Source of the DNA: Antennarius striatus
Lineage: Eukaryota; Chordata; Actinopteri; Lophiiformes; Antennariidae
Length of the DNA: 64,000 nt
Assembly: GCF_040054535.1 (NCBI RefSeq)
Contig: NC_090783.1
Coordinates: 1,571,501 to 1,635,500 of the forward strand
Direction of reading: 5' to 3'
The notes under the pieces were generated by a model. The model was given only the letters and a program-made list of their open reading frames with translations. It was not told the DNA's origin and ran no database searches. The first letter of the stretch is position 1. Every line of letters starts with the position of its first letter. Shown piece by piece: positions 34,401-47,770 of the stretch. The translations under genes were made by a program, and so were the position numbers.

Positions 34401-35689
34401 AGCTGTGTGCAAAAATCAAAGGCCTAAATTCTACTTTGTCCTATTTTACAGAGGGTAGTTGCACACATCGTGAATGAAAACAGGCTCAGGAAAGTGTGAA
34501 TACCTTGATTTCAATGTTTCCGACTTTAGCTGTGGAGCGGATGATCGGCCGGCCGACCAGCGCCGGGAAAATGTGTTCAGGGAAGTTAGAGCCTGCATAG
34601 CCACACTTCACAAACTGGAACAGGATGGAAAGCAGAAAACAATGTTGAAACATCTTTACTGCGGTCACAGACTGAGACGCATTAAAAGAAAACATTACAG
34701 GTTTAGACACAAACAACAAAAATTATTCAGCATACACTGTAGATTTCATTTTAATTGGCTAAAAATACTATTTAATTATAATGATCTTGAGTTTTTTGCC
34801 AACATCTGATGAATAATATATTCAGCCAATAAGCCTACTACACAATAAAGATGTCCTAATATGATATAGAACTATAACAGCCTGTCATTGAGGCCTGAAA
34901 CCTTCAGCAGAGCTCAAAACTCGCCTTACATGGAAAAACTGCTCACTTCCGCAATCACTGTTTTCACGCATGCGCATTTGCTTCCATTCAATTTCACCAG
35001 CGATCCGGTTATTTTTCATTTCTAAAAAATTACACAGGTTTAACAAACGACGCGGAAATGTTTTGTTGGTCTTTGATCGGATTCAAAATTGAAAGAAAAA
35101 AACAAAAACGACACGTTTCTGTTTTGAAGAGGGCGTGGCTGAGTGAACGTGCTAACAAGCTAACATTGCTAACCGTATAAGAAAAGTGGACAAAATGAAA
35201 ACAAAGGGGAAACTATGAACTCGGTTCGTCAAAGATTTATAATAACAATAAATAATAATTAATAACTCCAACCCGCCATTCGATCTAGTGAATGCTGTCA
35301 AACATTTTAAAATGGATAATTTAAGAACACTGACGTGTGTTCGTCCGGCGTTTGCTAGCGTCGTATGGAAATATCGCTTTAGTGTGTGGATTTTAAATTA
35401 AAATACTGAAGCCCAAAATGCGTGTTAACTCTGTTTATTTGAAGGGATGCGCTTTTATGTCAGACCGTGAATGTCAGCGTTGGCAGATAAATGAGCTGAA
35501 TCCAGCTAAGTCAAGCTAACGCGCTAGCATGTTATCTGTTACTTCCGGTCTCCACTGGACTCCTTTCTCCTAATAAACTGTTCCCGCGGAGAGCGACACG
35601 GAGTGACACTTTAAAGATTTAAAGTTTATTCTCAAGCTTACCCCGGTCCCATTGTCACAAACCACAATTTTCCTCCCCTGACTGTCCAT
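31493..35689 (-). CDS. actr2: Actin-related protein 2 (ARP2), 394 aa
   Basis: ATP-binding core subunit of the Arp2/3 complex, which nucleates branched actin filaments. Nine exons: 35642-35689, 34504-34614, 34104-34319, 33958-34030, 33366-33502, 33104-33253, 32880-33025, 32656-32788, 31493-31663, all GT-AG and phase-consistent. The 394 codons equal the human protein length. It starts [16 protein letters not shown] (phosphate-binding loop 1). [11 protein letters not shown] (second phosphate loop) is in exon 5 and [10 protein letters not shown] (adenosine motif) in exon 8. It ends [11 protein letters not shown] as in other vertebrates. No disruption is seen. Introns carry a hAT MITE (33579-33874) and a palindromic MITE ending about 25 bases from the exon 8 donor. 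Divergent to RAB1A, about 4.6 kb apart, as in human 2p14. Confidence 0.98.
32254..32400. mobile_element. DNA-element remnant in ACTR2 intron 8
   Basis: Begins ACAGTAATCCCTTGATTATT and continues with CTTCAAGATGCACGGCTTCA. It resembles fish mariner/Tigger-like MITEs that begin CAGTAATCCCTCG; a related end is at about 7632-7650. Family assignment is from memory. Confidence 0.45.
32401..32428. repeat. Perfect 12-bp inverted repeat, 4-base loop
   Basis: GTATTAAAGAAA (32401-32412) pairs exactly with 32417-32428 across CAAT, inside ACTR2 intron 8. Confidence 0.9.
32540..32632. mobile_element. Palindromic MITE next to ACTR2 exon 8
   Basis: ATATTTTCCACACTATAAGG and CGCACC on the left pair with GTGCGCCTTATAATCCAG on the right, giving a short fold-back element. 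Its right end is about 25 bases from the exon 8 donor site at 32655. Other copies: 6930-7075 and 19005-19160. Confidence 0.75.
33579..33874 (+). mobile_element. Complete non-autonomous hAT element in ACTR2 intron 4
   Basis: 296 bases, beginning CAGGGGCGTCAAACTCA and ending TGAGCTTGACACACGTG (inverted repeats). The flanks CTTAAAAC (33571-33578) and CTTTAAAT (33875-33882) form an 8-base duplication with two mismatches. Inside are GGGCCACATCAGC and TTTGGCCCGCGGGCC near the two ends. No coding capacity. This copy defines the family found at 1-735 and 46388-46500. Confidence 0.88.
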
Positions 35690-36689
35690 TTTTAGTTCTT
35701 CGAACCCAGCAGCAGCTTCCTCCTGCTTGACAATTTGCTAAAATCAAGCTAGTCAGCGCCACCGGAAGGAACCAACCCAGCAAGGAAGTCGTAATTCCTT
35801 CAAAATAAAAGCGCGGACTCCAAAAACTCGCCTCGATCAGAAAAGAACAAACGTTTAGATTATTTATAACATTCAAGAAGAGGTCTGGACTTTACACAAC
35901 CAAGCAGTAACAAGAGTAAATTAAGAAATCCCGCTTCAAATCAGTGATGTTTTATAATTGTCAGTGTTCGTGTGTTCGTTCGTCCGTTCTTCAATACGTC
36001 CACCTAATATCTTCTCAACCGTTGCAGATAGAAAGATGAGACAAAAAGCACATGACTCAGGCAGCAAAGGGGATGAAAATGAGATGATGACCTTGACCTT
36101 GAGAAAACCAGATCAAGGTCAAATTTCAGCTTTTGTACACTCAGGAACCAGATAAGATAGAAAGACAAGGGAAAGGCCAGTGTGAGTAAGATCGTAGATC
36201 AAAGCTCCTGCTTTGATCTTTCACAGTAGGTCAGAGCACTAGCTTTGATCTTTGACCTATGCAAGTAAGTCAGGGTAAAATTTTGAATTCAGGGGTGTTG
36301 CAGTCTCTGACTCCATTGGTTCTTGTTTATCCATATCCTCTGCATGCAACTCTCTGTTAGCAATAGTCGATGCCTTAAGCTTAATGACGCTCCCGTGTTA
36401 AAACAGTTAATGCAACTTTCAGCAATATTTTGCTTCCAGTTTTCACTTTCTACCATATTTTATGTGGCTGTTGGTTTGTCTTCAGGATGCAGGTCAGTGA
36501 CTTCAGGAGTCACTAGTTTTCTGTTGACACACACCTATTGTGTGTAATGTCTTTTACCCAGTTGAAGACCACGGGCCGGATTGCTGCAGCGATTTGTCGT
36601 CTGTCTGACAGCACAGCATTCCTTCCTCCCCCATGAACACCATCCACAACAAGTATGATGTTTGACTCGTTTTGTCTTTCCTCCATGTA
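35690..36689. other. ACTR2 upstream region; no further gene seen
   Basis: The ACTR2 promoter should lie in 35690-35900; no TATA box is evident. An imperfect pair of inverted AGATCAAAGC / GCTTTGATCT motifs lies at about 36195-36256. Confidence 0.4.
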
Positions 36690-37054
36690 GCTCTGGGTAT
36701 GGCCAGCTGTCTGATGTCCGTTGTGCAAAAGGGTTTTCCAGAGAAGACCTGAACTCTTTCATTTCTGAGATGGTTGCGCAGCTCAAACAGGAAGCCAGCA
36801 TCAACCGTCCAAAGCAAGACGGAGAAATCCACTGTGACATCTGCACTGGAAGAAAAGCAAAGGCCCTCAGGTCCTGCCTGGTGTGTCTGGTTTCCTACTG
36901 TGTGACCCCCCTGGAGCCTCGTATGAGGACTTCAGGCCTAAAACGCCATCCTCTAATCGACCCAGAAGGTGATCTGAGCGTCAGGACGTGCACAGAGCAT
37001 TATAAACCCCTAGAACTGTTCTGTAAGACCGATCAAACACCCATTTCATGCTGA
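36690..37054 (+). pseudogene. TRIM (bloodthirsty/TRIM39-like) fragment
   Basis: An open stretch after a CATGTAG acceptor-like site encodes CAKGFSREDLNSFISEMVAQ, then CDICTGRKAKALRSCLVCLV, and a partial second B-box, CTEHYKPLELFCKTDQTP, ending in a stop at 37052. This matches the RING-to-B-box segment of fish TRIM E3 ligases. Some expected residues differ, such as YCVTPLEP where YCETHLEP is usual. The RING, coiled coil and PRY-SPRY parts are absent nearby, so it is an isolated exon relic. Confidence 0.75.
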
Positions 37055-37895
37055 TGGATTTGATGATGATTTGATCTCAGCTGATTTTTAGCGACGGAAT
37101 TAAATCGGATTCAACCTCAGCTGAATTTTTACGGCCCTGCTTGAAATACTGTATATTCCAGTCAGAGCAATGATTATTATTATTATTATTATTACTACTA
37201 CTACTATTATTAATATTGGAAATATTCTAGCATCAGGGTTTTATATCATCACAAAGAGATGACGGATGGATTGATGCAGAAATAATTTTATTGTTTGATG
37301 CTTATTCAAACTGACAAAATGTAAAGTAGAAAGTTGGATGGGAAGATGGCTTCAGCTTCTGTTCTGAACCTTTGCTTTCAGTTTCATAGGTGGTGACGCG
37401 GCATTCAATGACCTCAATGAGCGTCTGTTAAACTTTAAACTCCACAATCTGAGTTGGATCCAAATGAGCTCGTCAGGCCTGTAAAACGTTTGAAACATCC
37501 GCAGCTTTAATCACAACCGCAATAAAATCCACTCGCAGTTCAGTCATTACAAAAACTTTATCTCAATCACACATTCAAATAACGACTTTTTAATCTCTTT
37601 ATTCTCTTTTGTTCCACATTGTAGTCGTTGTTGACCTCTGACCTAAGGGAGGAGGAGGAGAGGTTTCTGTACTTTCAACGCCATCAGATGTTTTTACATC
37701 GTTTTACTGGAAATCCTTTTGTGACAATAAATCCAACTTAACCGTCTCCTTTCTTTATTCCAGAGTCTCTCCTCGGAGCTCGTCTGCTTCTCTCTGACTC
37801 CCCGATAACAACCTTTACCTTCGTTTGACAGTTTATCTGTGTTTTTGAATAAGTTCAACTGAAGGAATTTGAATGTTCAGGCAGAACGGAGCCGC
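37055..37895. other. Intergenic; upstream of the small secreted-peptide gene
   Basis: An (ATT)n patch at about 37168-37215. No coding region is supported. Confidence 0.4.
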
Positions 37896-37902
37896 TATAA
37901 AG
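37896..37902 (+). promoter_or_regulatory. TATA box of the small secreted-peptide gene
   Basis: TATAAAG about 30 bases before a predicted start of transcription near 37927 and 96 bases before the ATG. It is one of the few clear TATA boxes in the window. Confidence 0.6.
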
Positions 37903-37991
37903 AAGAAGAGACTCATCGAAGACGGTCGAGACTCGAGCTTCACTTGTAAACGGCTTATTCTGCTTTAGCGAACGCTAGCAGGCTGGACAAG

Positions 37992-38647
37992 ATGGCTGGA
38001 CTGTGGTGGACGACTCTGGTGGTGCTGCTGCTCCTCTCGGCTCAAAGCGAGGCTAACAAGACCGAAGCGGAGCTTCAAGCAGAGAGGATCAAATACATGA
38101 CGGCCCTGTGAGTCGACCCCTGAGGACGTCGTTCTTCCTGAGTCTTTAAATTATTTTGTTTTTACTGCTGTTTACTGTGTGGTTAGCCTGTTAGCTTGTG
38201 CATTTAGATAAAGCTGTAAGCAGACACACAGACGAAGCAGCGGTGACCTCTGACCTTTCACCCATCTTAGACGTTCATTCAGTGATTGTTGTTAAAGCTC
38301 AGCTTCATACAGAACTCAAACATTTGTCTTGGTTTGATTTTAGGTTCTTGATGTTGTTACTTTTCAAATCCAAATGCATTAATTTATTATTATAAATGTA
38401 TTATTATAAATGTATTATTATAAATGCATTATTAAAAATTTGATATTATAAATTTAATATAAATAAATTGTAAATTTATTATAAATTTATTGTATATAAA
38501 TGATAAATGTATTAATCCAGATCCTTTTCATTCATTCACTCACCAACACAAAACGCGAATGTTGTTCTTTGTTTTAGTCACAATGGAGTGATGGCACATC
38601 AACACAACCAGAGCACAAGCACTGACGATCCTGGAGCCCATGTCTGA
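37992..38647 (+). CDS. Candidate two-exon gene for a 61-aa secreted peptide, unrecognised
   Basis: Exon 1 (37992-38107) starts in a good context (AAGATGG). It encodes MAGLWWTTLVVLLLLSAQS, a textbook signal peptide with cleavage expected after AQS or SEA, then EANKTEAELQAERIKYMTAL. A strong GTGAGT donor follows. The best acceptor (TTTGTTTTAG, 38577) leads to exon 2, ending DDPGAHV and a TGA at 38645-38647. The mature part would be about 40 residues, with an N-glycosylation sequon (NKT), no cysteines and no dibasic sites. An ATTAAA at 38656 and an exon-like acceptor at 38890 followed by AATAAA (38962) suggest two possible 3' ends. I do not recognise the family. Exon 1 is much better supported than exon 2. 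Confidence 0.5.
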
Positions 38648-38890
38648 AGGCGAAGCATTAAAAGAAAAACAGATGGAAATGGAGCTTAATGTAGGAATTT
38701 TTAAAAGATAAAAGAACCAGGTTATTTATTTATGAAATGCTCAGTTTATAAGTACAGTCATTGAGATCTTCAGGTTTGTAGTGAACACTAATTTATATTT
38801 TAAAATAACACATTTTCCATTTGAAAACTAATGAAAAACGATGTCTTACTTTTCCTACATCACCTCTGATCTAACGGTTCTGTCCTTCTA

Positions 38891-38985
38891 GGTGGATCCG
38901 GTCCAACCTGATGAGACCCACGAGCTGGTTTTTCCTTCTGTCTTTAATGTGGGACACAGTCAATAAACGATGCATTTAAAAACAG
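38891..38985 (+). other. Possible 3' non-coding exon of the small secreted-peptide gene
   Basis: A CTTCTAG acceptor lies just before 38891, and AATAAA is at 38962-38967, followed by a GT-poor stretch. The matching donor was not identified. Confidence 0.3.
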
Positions 38986-38989
38986 TCGC

Positions 38990-40329
38990 TTGCTTCTTCT
39001 TGATTGATTTTTTTCTCCCAGAGTCAGTTCAGAGGGATGTTTGACTCCCGTGTTGGAGCATCGTGTCCAGATCCAGGAGATTTGAACAAGTTTGTCAAAA
39101 GAAGAAACCTAAAATGACCCGACAGAGGGATTTGATCAAGATCCAGGTCTCTAGAGGACCGGATGGGTTTAATGTTATAAACCCTTTTTATAATGAAGTC
39201 TTATTTTTGGACATCATGAAAGACTTCAAAAGAGTCTGTGTGTTTGATCTAAGCATCATTCAGACTACAAATCATTATAAATACTATAAGAATTTGAATA
39301 AATGAGATTAGATATGGATTAAAATCTCATGTTTTCACACTGTATCAACAATTAGATGTTATTTTGTGAGAAAAGTTTCTGATCTCAGTTCAGTTCAGAC
39401 AGAAAATCAGGACTCAGGCCTGTTGGATGGAGCTATATATCAGTAATACAGTTTATAGTGTTACTGTATTACTGATTTGAAATACTTTAATGCCTTGAAT
39501 ACGGACTCAACAGGGACTTTGTCAAGAAAGAATCAACTGCAAAGCCTCCAGATGTATTCAGGTCTGACAGAATTCCAAATAACATGTTTTATTGTAACAG
39601 AACATTTTACACTATGTAATGAATTTATTTTCTTAATCAATTTCTTTTTTTCTCAGTGAATATGGCTGCATTTGTTTGAAGAAGAAAAACTATTTCTTTT
39701 TTTTAAAAAATCATCATTTCTTTCACATCAATTAAATAATAATTTAAAAAACAACATGACTTTTTTTCTCCTGCCCTCCCCTCTGGTGGGCCAAGAAGAA
39801 GAAGAAGACAAAAAGGAAATTGTTTGTTTTTATCTGTGTTACAGGTTATTAACGAATATAAATAAGATTAGGCAGGAGGGCAGCTCCTATTACATTAAAC
39901 TCGTGGATCAGGTCAGGATATCAGATATTATTATAATTTATAATTTATTTATTGTCATTTATAATTATAATTTAAATACATTTTTATTCAGTTAATTGTA
40001 ATTAGATTAAAGTATTTTTTTCCTAAAGTAAACGGACTGAATTCTTCCTTATAATCGCCATCTTTGATAACATTACAGTACAGTATACGCCGTAAACGCC
40101 CATTGCCACAAAACTCCATTACCCATGATTCTCATGCTCTGGTATTTCCGTGTAGGTATCGCTGGCAGCCATATTTGATTCGATTATGCTGCTCTGCCTG
40201 CGACAACAAGTTTAGCCAGTTCCTGACAGAAATACGGTGTTTCTTCACAGCGAAACCAGCTTCAGGTTTAATCTGCGACAGAATCCCGCTCAATCCACAC
40301 TAACAACAGTTTATAATCCGTAGTCAACG
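38990..40329. other. Intergenic DNA and RAB1A 5' region
   Basis: AT-rich from 39180 to 40020, with no supported gene. From about 40100 to 40329 is the likely RAB1A promoter and 5' UTR. Confidence 0.4.
39439..39476. repeat. Perfect 14-bp inverted repeat, 10-base loop
   Basis: ATCAGTAATACAGT (39439-39452) pairs exactly with 39463-39476. Confidence 0.9.
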
Positions 40330-43520
<3,191 letters not shown>

Positions 43521-44516
43521 GAGCCGACGGGGGGGCTGCCAGCTGAACCCACCCCGAGCCCACGACCAGTCTCATTGTTACCGAGCTCCACAGGGAAAGA
43601 AAGAGAGAGAGGGGGTCGGGCGGGTGGGTGGGTGAGGGAGGGGGCAGGGGGGAGGGGGGACTTTGAGCGGACCAGTTTGTGTTTGTGTGTGCAGCTACAA
43701 CACCACACCATTTCAAAGTCAGCAGTAGGGCGGTAGGCTCATCCATCCATCCCCACCCAACACACGGTCGTACTGGAACCCCCTTTTTGATTTTAACAGT
43801 CGGTTAACCCTTGAACACCCGCCTGGCTCTTCTTCTTTCTTTTTTTTTTGTTCTCTGGTCGTTTCCTCCCTCCTCTGTCCGATACGTCGCTTTTCTAAAA
43901 CTGTAACGTCAAGGTTGTCTTGATGGTGACATCGACCCCCCCCCCGACCCCCGTGACTTCGAATGAAGCACATGCTTAAAGCGTCGCCAGGCGTCGCCAG
44001 ACGTGATCGGAACACGCAACCCCCCACCCTCGCGAGGAATTGCTCCCAACGACGGCGGCGTTCCTACGACACCAAGGCGCTCCTTACCGGTTCCCGTGCC
44101 TTTGTGGCGGGAGACTCAAATTAATGCCTTTGGCGCTTGGTGTTCTACCCCCCCCCCTTACACACACACACACACCCACACCCCAGGTCATGTCCTCTTC
44201 AAAACTTTGTACGCTAACCGCTAACATTCCTGTAGCTCCTCATTGGGCTGTGATCCGATAAGCATGTGCTGCATTTGGAAGACGGGCCGTCGCTTTCTCC
44301 GCTCATAGCACAACCACAAAGAAAATCAAATGTACCCCCCCATCCCCCGCCCGAGAGTGATCTATGAAACTGTATATATTTATACATAAATGTAAGCGGT
44401 GATTTGTGTAGAGAAGTGAAGCGAATGACATGACAGATAGCTGGAATTTAAAAAAAATAATCTCGGCACGTGATTTGTGGCTGCAGACGTGACATTTTTG
44501 TGGCACAATGTCTACT

Positions 44517-44522
44517 ATTAAA
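44517..44522 (+). terminator. RAB1A polyadenylation signal (ATTAAA)
   Basis: The only good signal in the last part of the GC-rich 43521-44545 tail. It is followed by a GT-containing stretch (GAGATCTTTGATAACC). Confidence 0.5.
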
Positions 44523-44549
44523 ACAATGAAGGAGATCTTTGATAACCGC

Positions 44550-45405
44550 TGGTCCTGATGCTCTTCTTTCTCTCTCGTGGACTGACTTCACCCTCATCTC
44601 AGCGCCGGCTCAAGCACAAACAAGACAGCCTAGGTTTTTCCTGCTCCAGTGAGACTTCTGTCTGATTGAACATCTCGTATTTCACACATTTAAATTCACT
44701 TTTATAATTTTGACTTAACAGCAGCTCTGTTTCTACTCAAAGTTCTCGAGGTTTAATCCCAACAAACAATAAAAAGTACTGAAGTGATATCTTTTGCAAT
44801 TTAGGAATTGTTTTGTGTTTATTTTCTTTGTTTCCATGGTGACAGTTTGAAAGAAACACAAAACCTGCAGAAAACAGGAAGAGCTTTTTGACACTTGAAT
44901 AATTTTTACTTTTGTGTTCTATAAATTGAGCTTTTTGTTCCGGTAAATGGATCAACATCAAAACTGGACTTCAGATTTGAAGGTTTCAGCATTTATCTTG
45001 AAGGATTGTGGGTTTTTATGGAGATATTTAAGAACTAAAACAGGTTTCTGTGCTGGCCGATGGATTCTGAGGTGACCGCTCCACGCCAGCAGGGGGCGAC
45101 GTTGGCCTCCTGTAGACTGGAGGCGGAGGATCAGCTGACAGTCACGTTCTTCATAGAGTGAAATTCCGTGACGTCCTTAAACGACCAGCTGAGGATTTTT
45201 AAAAAAAAATTTCGTGGTTAAGTTCCCGGAAAGAGAGAGGTTTGGTATCCATGGCAACAGTGCAAACAGGAAGTGATGGGTGATATTGATGCCGTGGGGA
45301 AGCTGTCAGGCGTTGGGTTGCCTTTTTAGAGAAGAAGGTACCACAATATACAGAATAATATGAAATACAAATCAATGAACTAACAAATGGCCCCATGTAA
45401 ATCAC
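44550..45405. other. Intergenic; no gene seen
   Basis: AT-rich DNA where, by mammalian gene order, CEP68 would begin. No CEP68-like coding sequence is visible on either strand. Confidence 0.45.
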
Positions 45406-45540
45406 GCAGGCCTTTTTCCACCCAACCAGTCAAGGCGGCTGACCGCCCTCCAGAGTCTGGGTCCTGCCTGGGGTTTCTTCCTCAATGAGGGAGTTCTTCT
45501 GAACGTGTGTCAAGCTCTGGTGACAAGAAACATCTGCAGG
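45406..45540 (+). mobile_element. Dispersed repeat with GTTTCTTCCTCAATGAGGG core
   Basis: Shares CCCAACC.GTCAAGG, AGAGTCTGGGTCCTGCC and GTTTCTTCCTCAATGAGGGA with 49560-49740. The family is a very common fish repeat whose usual 3' end is a GCCTTGAG...TATATAAATAAAATTGAATTG tail; a tail of that type occurs alone at about 48230-48290. No coding capacity. Confidence 0.65.
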
Positions 45541-45689
45541 AACACAGTGGAGTTCAGCTTTAGCTTAAACAGTTTTTGAATACAAACCAGATTTGCCTCA
45601 TTAATCACTTGAAACATGATTTCTAACGTAAACCTCCAAGTCCAGCTGACGGTCACTTCCTGTCTTTACGACCAATCTACGACAGTCGG

Positions 45690-46117
45690 ATGTGTTTGGA
45701 GGACGGACCATCCGGGTTGGCCATTTAGCCCCGCCCTCCGTAGGCGGCAGCCCCTCCTCACCGGAAGTAGAAGAAGAAAACGAGTTTAGAGCGGGAAGCA
45801 GCTGGAAGTTGTTACGTAGCTAATGGTTGTAGCTTCAAAAAAGACCGAGTTGAAGTTTTCCCTGAACTAAATGTGGAGTTCGAGCTGTTTCCATAGATTC
45901 TTTGCGGTCTGTCTTTGCCTTTAAATCATTAATTCGTGACTTATCTAGGCCCGTGAAGCTAACGCAGCTAGCTTAGCCTGTTAGCCGCAAACGATGTTGA
46001 CCCGGAGCACCATGGAGCAGCTTGAAAGAACGTTAGCCAACAATGAGGAGCAACGTAGTGGACGGCAGAAGCTCCTGGACGCTGTTTTCAGTCCTCAGGT
46101 CCACCTCCAGAAAGCAG
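45690..46117 (+). pseudogene. Inverted partial copy of the zinc-finger promoter and exon 1
   Basis: Matches the 29041-29560 region in reverse orientation, including the CCATCCGGGT, GTAGCTTC.AAAAAGACCGAG and GCTAGCTTAGCCTGTTAGCC segments. The coding part reads MEQLERTLANNEEQRSGRQK and ends QVHLQKA with the same phase-1 donor at 46117. Relative to the 29 kb copy, about 115 bases carrying the normal start (MCDVQTLRAFVLQ...) are missing, and the frame now opens at an ATG at 45994. No exon 2 or zinc fingers follow before the retroviral remnant. Confidence 0.8.
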
Positions 46118-46387
46118 GTCGGTCCCTGTTTTTATGTTTCCTGTATTTATTTTCATTTGACATGCTGTCTTCACCACCATCTCTTTTGCAACATCAACAA
46201 CATCCGAAAAAAAATGGCCGACGAGTAGAAGCCGTCGCCAGAATCCAATTTAAACTCTTCTCTCATCACAATGTATTTTTGACATATTGTAACATCGTTT
46301 TTTCAATCGTCCATTCCCTAATCAGTGTAGTCACAACATCTTACAACAATTTTGTGCAACTCCAGATATTAGCCTCTGTCCTAGATA

Positions 46388-46500
46388 TAACGTAGCTCAA
46401 GGCCCGGGGGCCAAATGTGGCCCGCCACATCATTTTATGTGGCCCGCCCGAGCAGTAAAGGTCACTGTCTGAAAATAAATGGGTCAAAAGTGTGCATTGA
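46388..46500 (-). mobile_element. Partial hAT-like element (family of 33579-33874)
   Basis: Contains GGGGGCCAAATGTGGCCCGC, CACATCATTTTATGTGGCCC and GGTCAAAAGTGTGC in reverse orientation to the 33.6 kb copy. It is missing both termini and borders the retroviral remnant. Confidence 0.75.
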
Positions 46501-46504
46501 GCAA

Positions 46505-47770
46505 AACTCAATAGTTTGGTTTTTTAAATTGGTGACTAAATATTTTAGATGTTATGTGAGTCATAAAACGGTTGAGACGCTAATCCTGTGTGCCTCCTTA
46601 TTGATCCACAGCCGGTGCACCGCCACCTATTCACAGTGCTTTTAGCCTGTGCATCACATGAGTCGGTCCAGACTCCCCTCGGTCTGGCGCCGGTTACATT
46701 TGGGGGCTCAACCGGGATGTTCTAGAATCACTATCTGGTGAAGTGAGGGCCGAGACAACATGACGCTCCTGTCCAAAGCTTCAGAGAAGGCTGTATTCCA
46801 GTACGTCATCCAGAGAACTGAGGCCACCTGAGAAACGTCATCATGTCCATAACCACATCACGTCCGGCGAATGCTGATCCACCAGATCCAAAAGAGACTT
46901 CCTGAGTTGAGTCAGTTAGTGACAGTTGCAAGTTCTATTGAAGATGACGGCGTAACCTGAGTGAACCAGAGCTGTAGGACCTGATTGTCGACTACATAAG
47001 AAGTGAAGAGTTGAGAAACCTGAAGGATGAAGGCGTGGCCCAGCTCCTTCTCCTTGATGACTTGCTGAGTGACATGCTAACCATCGACGCCGGTGAAGTT
47101 GGAGGTAGCCAGACCACATGCAGTCAACAGCGATTTTCCACTCCACCTCCTGAGTAAAACCCTCCAGATCCACTTCCCACTACACCCACAGACATTGGCA
47201 CAGGTGTCCATCCAGCTGCAGAGGACAGAGACACTCGCTTCCATCCCCTGCAGGAAGAAACGGCAGCAAGTCACCCAGGAACCCTTTCTCGACAGCATCA
47301 AACAAGTCGCTCACAGCAGGTGCTGGTGGTGCTCCCCGTGGCAGAGGGAGTCCGTCTTCCAGTGTCCGAGACCAGGTATTGAGGTTTAATGCTGCTCTGC
47401 TCCCACACAGAGTTCAAGTTACATGGTGGACAAATCACTGGTGTTGGTTCTGACATCTTACAGTCACCTTTGTAGTCAAATAGATGAAGGGTTGCAAGAA
47501 GGTTTTACTGGATCAGAGGTTTGTGCGGTGATTGAAGTCTCAGGACCTGGTACATTCAGAGAAATGCTAAATGATAAGGATGATTTAACTCTTAATGAGC
47601 TAAAGCGTTTTCTCCGTGCGCATATCAGAGAAAAACTGTACAGAACTTTTTCAAGTTAAGAAATGCTAAGCAACAAGAGTCCACAGCAGTTTGTGTATAG
47701 GATCATGGGGCTGAAACAACAGGTTGTGTTCGAGTCACAACAGCTTGGTATTCCTGTTGGATCTTGGTGA
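46505..47770 (+). mobile_element. Endogenous retrovirus remnant (gammaretrovirus-like): LTR end, primer site, gag-like part
   Basis: A fossil. A TGGGGGCTCAACCGGGAT motif at 46701-46718 closely resembles the tRNA-Pro primer-binding site of gammaretroviruses. It sits two bases after a sequence ending ...TTACA, which would be the 3' end of a 5' LTR; the LTR's left border was not resolved. Downstream to about 47770 lie gag-like segments, for example ELKRFLRAHIREKLYRTF and SPQQFVYRIMGLKQQVVF. No pol, env or second LTR was recognised. It is clearly decayed, with several breaks, and the age cannot be set without paired LTRs. Confidence 0.7.

Noticed and set aside
47093-47389. 98-codon plus-strand frame
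   Set aside because: It lies inside the retroviral remnant and shows no independent domain, so it is covered by that entry.
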